Positions 10,244-23,609 of a stretch of 64,000 bases of DNA are shown in pieces. The notes under the pieces were generated by a model. The model made no database searches and had not been told where the DNA came from. It saw nothing but the letters and a program-made list of their open reading frames with translations. The first letter of the stretch is position 1; every line of letters starts with the position of its first letter. The position numbers were made by a program, and so were the translations under genes. Source of the DNA: Phialocephala subalpina (Eukaryota; Ascomycota; Leotiomycetes; Helotiales; Mollisiaceae); contig FJOG01000010.1 of assembly GCA_900073065.1 (NCBI GenBank), forward strand, positions 641,178 to 705,177. The letters run 5' to 3'.

Positions 10244-10961
10244 GATTGAGGATTGGGAATGGAAAGGCATTGGAGTTTGAGGTTTGCTGTATCTGTATTT
10301 GAGATACCCAATAGCAGTTGCTATGCATTTGAATTTCACTACTTGAGGACCTTTATAATCTGGTGCATGGAATTTGTACACTTGGCAAGTCAAGCCTCTA
10401 GAGTCTCAACAACTGCGAATTCACGGGAGCTTCGATCGCTTCAATCACATGCGGAGTGGGAGTTTCAAGTAACTGTTCAATGAAAAGATTGCCATCTATG
10501 AGGTTTATCACCCAAGTTCCGTCCTGAGCAAACTTCCAGACGACCAGACGAAGAAAGTTCGTCATCAGGATTGAATTCGATTTCGAATCATAGAAGCAAC
10601 GCATGCAAATGAACCATGATATCGTCTCTCGTCATCAATCATTCCCTCCACCTCCTCAGTTATAGGCCAAGTCGCGGTCCAAAATAGAGCTCGCTCATAA
10701 CCCATCATATCCACGCATATGACTCCCCATACCAGTCTACTTGAGAGGTACTTTCCAGCAAATTTCTTTCACTCTTTGTATTTCCTTCCGTCAAGATGCA
10801 ATTAATGAAACGCCGTCGCCAGATACAAAGATGACACTGGAGCAGATGCGATCAGATTCGCTGAATCAATAATATTGTATCAGATGAACCAAGACGTGAA
10901 GTCCAGCTCCAGAGTTTCCAAGGAAGAGCAAGTTGTGAGTAGAGCAATGGACACATGACGC
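10244..10961. other. Convergent intergenic region, RMI1 / MAP kinase
   Basis: 718 bp shared by two 3' ends. Only short frames without recognisable products occur. No repeat, tRNA or hairpin was noticed. Confidence 0.5.
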
Positions 10962-12539
<1,578 letters not shown>

Positions 12540-14722
12540 CTTGTTGGAGTCTCTAGCACAATCTGCGAGGTGAAAATCAACAGGTAGTTCGAGGCCCTAT
12601 CAGTCTGCAATTGCTGCAAACAAATCTGATCGGAAGGTTGTTGTTTGTAGAAGAAAGCGAGTCCTTGAGCGAAGTATTTATCGCTGGTGTCCGCAACAAC
12701 CGGTAGGCGAGTCGGACTTGGAGTGAATCTGCGATGGTGATTTCTTTGTTGTGTCGTGTCGAGGGACCGTCAAAGGCGTGAATATTTTCGATGCGCGCTC
12801 AGGCTCGGTTCTCGTTTGCAGCAAAACAATAAATAATCCTTAACAATCTCCGCTATCCGACTCTATAGTGTGTGTTGACGTGATTGACAATTATTCTGCC
12901 GTGAAAATATATTTCTCTAGTCGTTCCTGCGAGATGTCGTTCAATGTTCAAGCTCGTCTGCTGGCTCCAATTTTGCGCTCGGCCCTGCCAGGAGGAATGC
13001 TCAAATGTCGCAGCTTGGGCTCTGCTCCCAGAAGTCCAGACGTGTATGGACAATAGCCGCAGATGCGATTCGTCGTTCGTTCTTTGATGGTCTTCTAGAA
13101 TCACCCACTGATCAGTCTTTATTCTTGTCCTCTCCTTTATCACTCTCTTTATAGGTTGCTTCCACAGCTTCTAGAAGGACGGCTTGTTGGCACACAACCC
13201 GCACGATGCGCACTGGGGATGGAAGCCACAACTGCTTCGTCTGATGATTGATGATAGCTGTGCTGCTGCCCTTCTGCCACTGCTGCTTGCTGCACCGGAA
13301 GTTGCTGGTTCGTACCTTAATCTCTGTGTTCCAGACTGACGTCGAGAGCTTTGCCCCGCTACAAGGATGGTGCGCCTTTCTCGGATCTCGAAATCGCTGC
13401 AGTGTGCGAGGAGGCAGAATACAGGAGCCGTGGTGTTCGAGGCGGACAAAGGCTGGCCAAGTTCGCAGATGGAAGAATTAAAAAGTCGCAAGGCGGCGAG
13501 TATGATGCTGAAGGAAGGTTGCGAGTACTTGCAGGAGGTCCGCTGCGCACAGAGGTCCTGGTCACGATGTTGCTTTGAACCTTGGAGGTCGGGCTGTAAC
13601 TCAAGGTGATTGTAATTGCCCTTGTGCGAAAGCAGTCTAGTCAGCGTGGGCTGGTGGGAAGGGAAGAGGCAGACGATGGGCCCGAGGGGTCGTCCCTCGA
13701 ATGGTGCGGGCCTCGACTGGGCCTCGCCGTGGAAACAAGCCCAATGGGTGTCCAGGGGGTGTGGATGGATGCCATTTCAGCGTATCACAACCCCCAGAAC
13801 ACCACTGAAGAGTCCCACTGGTCGCTGTGTTTGGTCTCTAAGCGCCGGAGGCAATCACACAAACTCTCGTTGTCTCTCGAAAATAGCATTTCGTTGCCTC
13901 TTTCACATCGAGGGCGCCTGTTTCACGGGTCTAGAAACGTTTCATAACTGGCCCAGAAGATGTGACCAAGTGTTGCTTTTCTATTTAACATGCATTTTCT
14001 ACCGGTCTTGTCCAACCACACACGAGTACACATCTCGATGTACCATTCTTACCAGGACTGCTCTCTTTCTATCCAGCCCAACTTCATGCTGTCAGCCATG
14101 CACATTTGCACACTGGAAGCTCTCTATAACAGCCGTAATATGATCAACTGACTCCTCAACGGCGGTCCGTTCGCGGACGGCCCCCATCTTCCATATATCA
14201 AAAATTGCTCGCGTTCCTGGATCCGAGGGTCCAAATCTCAGACCAGGGCTTCCACTGCACTTCTCGATCAAGAACTTTTGAACGGCAGATCAACATCCAT
14301 CCGTCTCAGAGAACCTCACAATTTTCCGTATTAAGGTTGAATGAGCCCAGAATGCAAGAGTCCGGAAGGTATTGAGTGCCGGAATCATGCATCGAGTGCA
14401 GCGATCAGATGAAAATTCTGGTGAGAAGCCGTCGTTTTGCCCTTGTTTGACCAGCCCTGGTTCGTCTCAACTCATATCCCTACCCCGACCCTATAAAACC
14501 GTCTAATATATCCCGGCACCACGATCGAGGCGAGATCTTTTATCGGTTCTTGTAGCCGACGTGCATTTCACATTTGAATTTGGATCACAAGTGTACAGAG
14601 GTACATGGGACGAGAACACGAGAGTGTCTGAAAGACGTATTTGCAACTGCTACGCGTTGCTGACTAGAATGTTCTGTCTATGGTGCTACAATTGATGTAT
14701 GCCTTGATCCTCATGACTACTT
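12540..14722. other. Long intergenic region upstream of the MAP kinase
   Basis: 2.18 kb between the MAP kinase start and the SEC24 3' end, both on the minus strand, so it holds the kinase promoter and SEC24 3' flank. Overlapping frames of 60-175 codons occur on both strands with no recognisable domain, so no gene is called. A GTCCG-TTCG-CGGAC stem with a UUCG-type tetraloop lies at 14165-14178. Confidence 0.5.
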
Positions 14723-17700
14723 TCATTGAACGACCTAGAGATTCCCGTCAGCTTAAGGCCAGACTCCAATCAGTAAATGCTTCAGCTTACCTTCTCCCTC
14801 AGTGTACCCATCCACTGCTGGAAGCTCATTCCCTGATCTGCCCGATCCTCCACCAACAAAGTTTGTGCCCACAACTTCAAGCTTGGGTCTCCGTCTTCCC
14901 GGACGACATAAAGGTGAGGGACCACAATGCTACCTACTCCTCGGGACCTATAATCCCTGCTCTTCTGGAAGACTGCACGGATGCGTTCGTTAAAGTCGTT
15001 GTCCAATTCGGGTAAGGTGGTCTTGCCAACTGGGAGCTGAGTTCTTTCGGTGACATCGAAGACATCGGCAAGTAGTTGAGGCACAGCATCACGACCAACC
15101 CATAAGAATTGCGTCTGTCCATCATCGATGAGATAGAGACCGTATGGGACGAGACGTTCAGACGAGAGGTTGAGAGGTGGAGGAAGAACGATTTGACTAG
15201 TCTCAGGATCCGGAACACCAGCATTGTCAGGCATGTCGTGTAATGAGTACAACCGAGGGTAGATGTATTGCATCAGAAGAGGTAGAGGTAAGGTCGATAG
15301 TTGGCAAAGTGCGGCTGATCGGAGATCAGATGGGATCTGTGCTGATTTTCGCAGACCAACATTCTTGATGAGGCCGAGGAATAGGACTGGCAGACCACGC
15401 AGATTTGCAGGGAAAGAAAGTCCACCACCGCCCATGTTGCCTCCAGCAAGCTCTTTCTTAAAAGTTTGCAGGAGTTCGATGAGTTTCGATTGAAGGGCTT
15501 CTCGTGCAGGCTCAAGCCCACTGCTAAGAGATCTCTCGACTGCCTTGTGGCTGAAGAAAGTGGTGATGGCGCATTGATCAGCTGATGCATATACGTCTGC
15601 GATATTGGTTGTAGTGGGAAGGGCAAGCGTCATGACTCTGATTCGTCGTTCGCCGTTGCTTGTGGTGTGGAGGACTGCAGTCTGCATGCAAACAAAATTC
15701 TTGGTCAAACTTTCGTCAATGGCGACCTCAACAACGTAGCTCTGATCGCGAGGGAAAGCAGGAAAAGCACAGAGGTCTGAGCTTCGGTTGAAGAAGTTAC
15801 CATAAAAGGTGCTCATTCGAAGACCAGTGGTAGCACGAACACGGAGGACAGCCTCAAGCCCAATCTCAGCGGACAGATAGTCACTGAATTCTGTGGCGAA
15901 CTTGATCGCGTCCTCACTTCGGCCAGCATTCCAACCCGGGTAGAAGTAAGTTTGACCACCGGTATACCTTGGAAGGTTGCTGAGGGAGGCTACATCTTGG
16001 TACTGTGACGAGAAGAGGAACATGTCGATCGAGACTTGGTTCTTCGAGCACTCTACAGCGAAACTCTTGTAGAAGCTGTTGCCGGTCTGCAGAAGACTGC
16101 TTTCCTTCGAAGTACCAAGCAACTTCTTATCCTCACGCATCTCGAGTTTGCCATAGCCGACATTTGGAAGGGAAGCAGTGATAACCGTGATCTTACCACC
16201 CAGAGGAGAGATGAGCTTATGGCCAGCGCGCAAAGCAGAGCCCATGCATGATCCATTGTTCTGGTTGTTCTGGAACATCGTCGGAAGCGCAGCCAGGAAT
16301 TTCTCCACACTCAATCGGCTTTCGGACAGAGGTACCAACAACTCTTGTGGGATCGGTAGGAACGGCTCGTCTAGATCACTGACAACCAGCATCTGAGTCT
16401 CGCCATTCTCTTCAGAGTCCTTGGGAACAGCGAAGTAGTGTAAGCTGGAATCCACAGCCATGAAACCAACACGAGTTCTTCTATCAGCGTTTGGTATTCT
16501 ATTGAGACTATCCAGAATTGTCCTCGCGGCAGTGGCAAGCAGACCACATGATACAGCAGCATAGCTCACATCGAACAGGAAAAGATAGACCAGGGGTTGA
16601 GGTGGGCGGACCATATACTCCTGCGGCGCAACGAATTCGACAACAGCATGGTTCAGCTCCGGCCTTTGCCATCGGTCAACGCTCTTCTGTGCTGCTGCAT
16701 CCCAGTCAAATGCCTGAGGAACATCGTTTGTAAGGTTGCACATGTTGCATCTCCATCTGTGGCCATGGTCGAGGAAAGTGACGTAGGGGTTGATGTATGA
16801 CCGGCATCTTCGACAACGCGAGATGACTTGGTCCTGGACAATGGGAACTGGGTCATCAACATCGTGGAGAGAAGTATATGGTTGAATGACGAGGGCGAAT
16901 GGGAGCTTCGACTTCTTCAACAGCGAATGGGTTGTTGGAATCGCATTTAGTGTCGATCGGACATATTTAGGAGGGCAGTTTGAATCTGGGGACGAAGTAA
17001 CGCTCGACTATCAAGAATTAGCTAACCATAGATCCTCGACTTCAGATACTTACATTTGGAGGAAGAATGATAGGTGGTGGTGGCAGATCCAATTCTGCAA
17101 CATTGAAGGGTGAATTGAGGAGGTCGATTGGATACAATTGATTTAAGACAGCTGGCCGAGCAGCAGCGGCTCCCGGTTGAGGCTGGCCTGGTTGTGGCAT
17201 AGGAGGTTGGCCTCCCATTCCCATCTGGCCCATTCCTTGAGTGATTCCAGCGACACCGCCCACAGCAGGTGCTCCTGGACCTGGGTATCCCGCATCTGGA
17301 GCTTGATAGCCTACACCGCCGTACGGAACTGGTTGGGCACCTCCATAAGCTGGAGCAGCTCCTCCTGGCGCAGGTCCTCCAACTTGTGCACCATATTGAG
17401 GTTGACCGTATGCTGGCTGAGCTTCTGGTTGTGCAGGGTATCCGCCGTATGCTGGGGCAACTGATTGGAATTGCCCTCCAGCTTGCGTCTGTCCACCTAA
17501 CGCTGAATTGCCTCCAGCTCCAAAGTCATATGCTTGCGCTGCATATCCTCTCTTCTTCTTCTTTCCTGTCTCGTGTCCTTCATGACCCGCAGGAGGTGGT
17601 GGTGAAATCGGCGCTCCGAAACCAGGTTGAACTGGACTTTGATCGTATTGCTCTTGAGGATAGCCTTGGGCTGGATAGCCATCTTGAGGGGCGGCCATGA

Positions 17701-17725
17701 TGTTGTCGCTCGGTTTCACTTCCAA
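14723..17725 (-). CDS. SEC24: COPII coat protein Sec24
   Basis: Exons 17054-17725, 14791-17007 and a 12-bp last exon 14723-14734, giving 966 residues. Introns are 46 and 56 bp. If the last intron is retained the protein ends two codons after LREK and has 965 residues. Residues 1-215 are Pro/Gly/Gln/Tyr-rich. The zinc finger with CRRC (about 289-292) and CNMC, the trunk ([32 protein letters not shown]), beta-barrel, helical ([23 protein letters not shown]) and gelsolin-like ([21 protein letters not shown]) domains follow in Sec24 order. Sec24 selects cargo at ER exit sites with Sec23 and Sar1. A second in-frame ATG at 17698 (MAAPQDGYP) may be the true start; the nine extra residues are not typical. 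Confidence 0.95.
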
Positions 17726-18251
17726 GCTCCTTCAAGCCTACAGCTTCGCACAATATGTTCTGGTGGATATGGTCCAAAAGTGCAGTGATGTGTGGCAGAC
17801 GGGATCGAGTATCGCCTTGTAAGTTGTCCCAAGCTAAGACCGTGGTCTAAAGAACGGAACACGTTGCGATATCGCCCAGGCAGAGGGTAGTGGAGGATAG
17901 ATGTCAGTTATCGCCAAAGAATGCCAGATATGCCTTCTGTAAATTCATGACATTGAGTTGTGGGAATCTGAATGGAGAGAAGAAATAGCCTGGCCTTGCA
18001 TTTCGATCTCGACCTCCCCACAGCTGGAAATCTGTCTGGTCGGCGTTAGCGTGGTAACGTGACTGATCGGGGCTGAACTTCACATGTGTCCGTCGTCCTC
18101 GAGTGAGCTGAATTCAGGGTCTCGAATATTTAAGACCACACGCGACGCACTCGTTTTATTTGCGCAATTATCTCCCTCTAGTTTTGTGACATCTTAGTTG
18201 AACAGGAGACTACTTTGTCATACCTCTTCGTTCAATCATACAAAAGGAACC
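17726..18251. promoter_or_regulatory. Divergent promoter region, SEC24 / small membrane protein
   Basis: 526 bp between divergent starts. It must contain both promoters and 5' leaders. No named element was recognised. Confidence 0.4.
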
Positions 18252-18666
18252 ATGGCTTGGGGGCGTACGTCTGAAGTGAAAGCACCCCGCTCAGCGCTGA
18301 GGTACTTACTCTGGCATTGGCTTAGAGAGATAGAGATTAATTGATCGCAGCAAACTCCTACCACTCATTATCCTCTTCATTGTCCTAGCAGGCTTTGCTT
18401 TTGTCGGATACCACCTCTATCTCACATTCCAAAAGATCTCCTCAACCACCTCCGAGAAAATGCAATCGAAGAACGTTGTGTTTACCAAAGACGGAATGAA
18501 AGTTGGCGTGAAAGAGATGAAGAACGAGAACTATGTTGACACGACACAAAGCTTCCTTGTGAAGGCTTGGAATCTGTCATCGTTTCCTGCGTACAAGAGC
18601 AGATTGGGATGGAATAAGACACCAGAAGAACCAGCGAGCAGTGGGACAACATCCAGGAAACCGTGA
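18252..18666 (+). CDS. Small single-pass membrane protein, uncharacterised fungal family
   Basis: Two exons, 18252-18301 and 18351-18666, with a 49-bp intron (GTACTT..CGCAG), encode 121 residues. After a short N-terminal segment (MAWGRTSEVKAPRSALS), residues 18-40 (LLPLIILFIVLAGFAFVGYHLYL) form one membrane helix. The rest is soluble and basic/polar: VVFTKDGMKVGVKEMKNENYVDTTQSFLVKAWN followed by a Ser/Thr/Lys tail. The look is that of a conserved fungal protein of unknown role, and no catalytic motif is seen. Exon 1 could end elsewhere, but this donor is the one with a matching phase and a plausible branch site. Confidence 0.7.
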
Positions 18667-21426
18667 GTCGCATTCTATAATAGCAATTGCTGTGGAAGGC
18701 CATGAGTCGGCAAGACCCTGGAGAGCCCCTTATATACGCGAACACATACTTTGCAGACGGAGGCGCATCTGGCAATTGCTTCAATGTGCAATGCGCCTAG
18801 TGCTTGCACTCCGAACAAAAGACTGAGCAAGAGGGCACCTCTGCGGCCAACATCTTGTCGCACTTGCAACACAATCTCGTGCGACTTATAAAACAATCGA
18901 CGCTAATATGACTTCTACAGATTCTCGAGACACTCCTCAGCAACGAAATAACATCCCGGTACCCTCTGCCGCGTCCTTGGTCACTTTACGATACCCAGTA
19001 CACGGCTTCAATTCTCTTGCAATGATGTTTGCTTTATGTATAAGCTATTGCGGCGGTTTACTGTTTGAGCTTTTCGCGAGCACAGGATAAAGAGGTTGGC
19101 GGTATATCCATGGTCTGTTTGCATAAGGGGCTCTCTTTGCAACTTTCATATCTGTCCATAGTAGGGGATACTGGTTGACATGTTTGATTACGAATGAAAT
19201 GAATGGCTGATCTTATGGCAATGCTATTATACACTTCAATTTTGTTACATTGGCTCTCCCTGTTTCTTATTCTGCGAAGGCCCACATTAAGAGGAGTTGT
19301 ACACTTTTTTGATGGCCTTTCAATACTTGGGACATCGTCAAATCTTTTCGAAAAGGTTTTGCCAGTGCAGATTTCCACGCCTTCGCCTTCTTAATGTGCA
19401 TATCTTACATCTATCCCCACTACCCTTCCAAATGTCCTTCTCACTCGTTCACGATTCCAGCAGAACTGTTCCTGGTAACATTTTCCAAGAAAACGGAAAT
19501 TATAGCATAGCTAAGTCTTATTTTCAAAAATTCCTTGCTGCTTCATGCACATATCCGCAGACGATAAATACCCCCCGAACCTCTCCTCTTCCTCTATCAT
19601 CCTTTCCTATCGGCAATGGTAGCAAAGAAGTCTACGAGAACGACGACGATGACGACGACGACCGTTGTGGTTGTAGCAAGCCGCCCAACTACCACTCTAC
19701 ATCCCCTCTCCAAGGGTCGTCCTAGTTTTCTATTCTCTCCTTTCTAAGACAAAGGCGGATTTAAGAAAGTTGACAGTAGTTAACCAAATGACAGCCAAAA
19801 CGTTAGCGAAAAGCACCTCCTTCCTCTCCAGTACCTTCCGAACTCTTTACAGCCATATCCAGTCTCCACTAGCGTTCCTTCCCCCACGATAAGTATCTCT
19901 CTCGTCTACCTCCGTTCTTCCATCCCTCAACCTTGCAACGAGGAAGAAGGTAAGAGTCAAGGACGAAAACGGAGTGCAGACTTCGACCTTTGTATACTTA
20001 TCATCTTTGCAGTAAGAGCGTGGGAAGTCCTGGTAGCTTCCTAGGACTCTACTTCTTTGGATTGGCCGCGAGATTCAGATGCTGACTGCAGTCTTTAAAA
20101 TTGAAAGCAAGAAACAGCAGCGAAAATCACCACCTTTATACACGGCAGTTTCAACGCCCTAAGCTGCCTTTCTACTCATCACTAGCGCCCTCTCGTAGAC
20201 ATAAATACCTCCCTTCCCCAACATGTCTTTCCTCCTCATATCACCATCGCTGCTCTCTTGCAGGTTCGAAACCTCCTCATTCTGCTCAACATCATCTTCC
20301 TAGCAAACAATATCTCGATCGGGCGAGGGGGACAACAACGGGGCAAGGTGAGGCGTTTGCAAGAAGATCCGGAAGTCGTGTTGCACCTGAAGGTTTCGAG
20401 TGACTGATAGTGAGTTTAAGGAATTGGTAGCAAATATATCGTTGCACAGCATGAAGACATCAGCGAAAAGCCTTTCCTTTCATTCCACGTCATCCTCTCT
20501 CTTCTCGGCAGTTCGTTGGTCATCCGTCTCCCATCTCCAATCAGCCCCTCGTCGAAGCCGACGACTCTGGCTTCCGTAGGGGTTGAAACCGAGCAGTCTA
20601 CACTACTGGTGTTCTCTCAACGCCGCGACTTATATAGGGATGTACAGCACTGTATTTCGTGCCATAATCTCTGGTTCAGTGAGTTCGCTGGAGGAGGGTC
20701 ACGTATATAAGCATGCGCTTGTTATTGCGATCCTTCAATTATTCTTGGAGGCCGAGATTTACGAATCGATTTCACTATTTAGAAAACGATGTGCAAATTG
20801 GCATCCTTCTTACCTAGCATCAGAGAGTTCATGGGCAAATAATATGAAAGATAAGGATTGGCGGAAACGACTTACGAGGGAGAGGACCCCATTTCTCGAT
20901 CCGAGACCCTTTTCATGGCTCTTTCTATCCATTTCACCAAGCCCCTTGCTAAGCTAATTCTCATTGTAGCTTAATATCTGACTTAATCTCCAAGTTGGCT
21001 TTGGGATTCGGTAAGTTTTTTTCAACATGAAGTTCAAGGACATTCATACCTATAATTCCAGACATCACGCTGTAATATTATTCAAGGGGTAGATAGAAAA
21101 TATGGCATTGTAAGACCTAGTATAATTAGTATAAATCTGTATAAGTATATGCACCTAGCAAACATCTCAGTATCATCAAGCGAGTCCTAGAACCTTGACC
21201 TGCTTGTTCCTATATCCACAAGCCCCCAGAGATGCCATATCCAAAATAGCAAAAACTCCCCAGACCCTACCATTCCCCATCCAAGTCCCATGTTGAAGGA
21301 AACGCCTCTCAGAAAGACAACACCAATGATGATCACCTCTTTTTTGTCGCCATTTCCTGAAACTCCAATCCCATTTTCGAAGTCAATCTCGTGTCCAAAA
21401 GAGGGGTTTTCGTCCAGGCCTCCGGA
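18667..21426. other. Large convergent intergenic region
   Basis: 2.76 kb lies between two 3' ends, where no promoter is needed. No convincing protein or tRNA was found. A (GAC)n-type trinucleotide tract occupies about 19640-19662. The CT-rich composition around 19.4-20.6 kb on the plus strand resembles fungal promoter DNA, so an unrecognised gene or non-coding transcript is possible. Confidence 0.4.
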
Positions 21427-23609
21427 TCAGACCTGCAAATAATTCGCCAACAATCTCTCCACCGAATCCCCCTGCTGATTACTCGCCTTCTTCAACAAAT
21501 TCTTCCGCTCCTTCTCCCACGTCTCCCTCTGCATCGCCTCTCTTTGTTGTAATGGATTCATCGTATATATCGGCACTATTGGTGGGTTCATTATTGGTGA
21601 TGCTCCTGAACTATTACTCAAGGACCTTGTACTCATCGATCCTGGCGACGCGCTTGGATTTTGGTACCAGTTCTGATTTTGGTATTGGGTTTGAGGTCCA
21701 GGGGTTTGGGCTTGGTATTGAGCTGCTTGAGCTTGAGCTTCAGCCTGATGTTGAGCCGCAATGTTGTGGATTGTTTGCGTAGTGGTGTGGTGCTGTGTGT
21801 GAGCTGGTGGTGTGTAACCTCGCGACATTGTTGGGGCCATCATTTGAGAAGTTGGGGGTGTGTGAACGAGAGCGTCGCGGCGGATGACCATTGATGGGAG
21901 GCGGAGTTGGAACTACAGAAGTCAGATACATGAAGCCAAAGAGCGAGAGGAGGTTGGAAAGGAAGGAAGACTTACCTTAGACAACACCTTGGCGTGGTTG
22001 AGTCCCAAGGTCTCGCTGATATACATCAGTCTACCCTTTGACCAGGCCCTTTGCGAATCTGAGACAAAGTCTGTATTCGATATCGAGAAAAGAGCCCAAA
22101 TAACGAAGAAACCGCCAATAGCTTTCGGAGGTCCACTTTCGCCCCAACTTTCGAAGCCGGAGAATTCGCCATTCTTCAAATTCCCTCCTTGACCAACTCG
22201 CCAGCCGAGGAAAAATGGCACAGATGCTATCATATCCGTAACAAGATCACCACATAACCTTACCGCTTGGGCATATTCAGGCGTAGTCCGATAGTCGACT
22301 GGTGAGCAGACCCAAGCTGCACATCGGACTATCACACCTGAGATGAATAGTCTTGCTACCCGTGCCGAATTCCATAAGTGTGCGGTCCAGAGATCTGGGA
22401 ACATGTCGACTTTGCCGGGACAGACTTCAGCTTTTGTGATGTCGCCTCCAGGGATTTGATCAACCCAAGCGACGGTCTGAGATCGCCATTGTTGCGGTAC
22501 TTTGACTTCCCATTCGAGATACTCCTGTTCCATAGCCTGTGCGCGCTTCATCAGGTTGATGACTTCCTGGAAGTATTCAGGTGTCCGTGGGAAAGTCGAC
22601 AGCGCGGCATTGATCTCATATCGAAGTTCTGCTATCCGAAGATTCAATCTTGTAACGAAGGAGCCTGCATCGTCAGGCTTCTGATCTCCTAGCCACCAAT
22701 CTACTCCTAATAACGGTGCTTTGGATCCAGATAAGCACGTAGTGGTCATTTGCGCTCTTACACACACGAATAGGCTATTGCCGACTTTGGTGCGCAACTG
22801 TTTCTTCCCTCTCATTTTGACGAGTTGTACTGCACCATCAATATGAGAATACCACGCCATGGCATTCGATCGTTCCGATGCTATCGTTTCAAAGAATCCT
22901 AACATCAGGATAGCGGCCAAGGTCTGATCTGTTTTCTGCAGCGCCGGGTTTTGAAGAGCAAGATTTACTGCTTTCAAGGCCTTCGTATATGCACTCAATG
23001 CTTGAGGGTATAAGGCCCGCCCCCTTGAGTTTGGTCTGTTGGCTAGTGATGCCATGGCGACAGCTCCAAAAGCTAATGAGAGATGTGAATCCGGGCTTTC
23101 TTTCTCCAGCATCGGTTCTATGAAGTCGAAATAGCCTCTCGAAGCTTCCCGTGTTTGAATAACATAGTTCGTGAGGAAGAAGCAGGGTGCCTGTTCTTCA
23201 TAAGGTATTGATATTGTTTCCGGTGGGGCAAATCGTGTCAAGGAACCAGAATCCGTATTGGTAAATATCACAGCTTTCGAATCTACGTCTTCAGGACTCG
23301 ATGCGAAGGCTGATTGTTGGTTGGCGAAGGTGATCTGAGCTGACATCTTCTTGCTATTGACTGCTCGTCGCGCCCTCCTCTCCGTCGCTTGCGTCTCATT
23401 CCGAAAGACGAGGTCGAAATCATCTTTATATCCCGGACATTGACGTCTCGACTTGGCACACTGGTTGCAAGTTGGCTTTGTCTCGTCGCACTGTATATAA
23501 TTAGCAGCAAGGTCTAGATAAGAAATCAAGTGAGACTTGAGGGGTTCACCTTTATTCTTCTGGTCCTGCACATCTGACAGCCCCGCGAGGGCTTGCCGCA
23601 ATACACCAT
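21427..23609 (-). CDS. Zn2Cys6 transcription factor (fungal-specific TF domain 2 type)
   Basis: Three exons: 23550-23609, 21976-23490 and 21427-21912; 686 residues. Introns are 59 and 63 bp. The first intron splits the zinc cluster: exon 1 gives Cys11 and Cys14 and exon 2 gives Cys21, Cys28, Cys31 and Cys38, a full C-x2-C-x6-C-x6-C-x2-C-x6-C binuclear cluster followed by PGYKDDFDLVFRNE. The middle region (ACFFLTNYV...GYFDFIEPML, LSLAFGAVAMASLANR, LAAILMLGFFETIA) is the type seen in PF11951-like regulators. The last 160 residues are Gln/Ala/Pro/Ser-rich and may activate transcription. A minus-strand frame that reads further upstream is intron plus leader. Target genes cannot be told from sequence. 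Confidence 0.92.

Noticed and set aside
12850..14143. Several plus- and minus-strand frames of 60-175 codons
   Set aside because: They overlap each other in many frames, with no domain, no consistent splice model and random-looking composition.
20262..20276. GCAGGTTCGAAACCT, resembling a tRNA T-arm
   Set aside because: No matching acceptor stem, D-arm or anticodon arm could be found around it.
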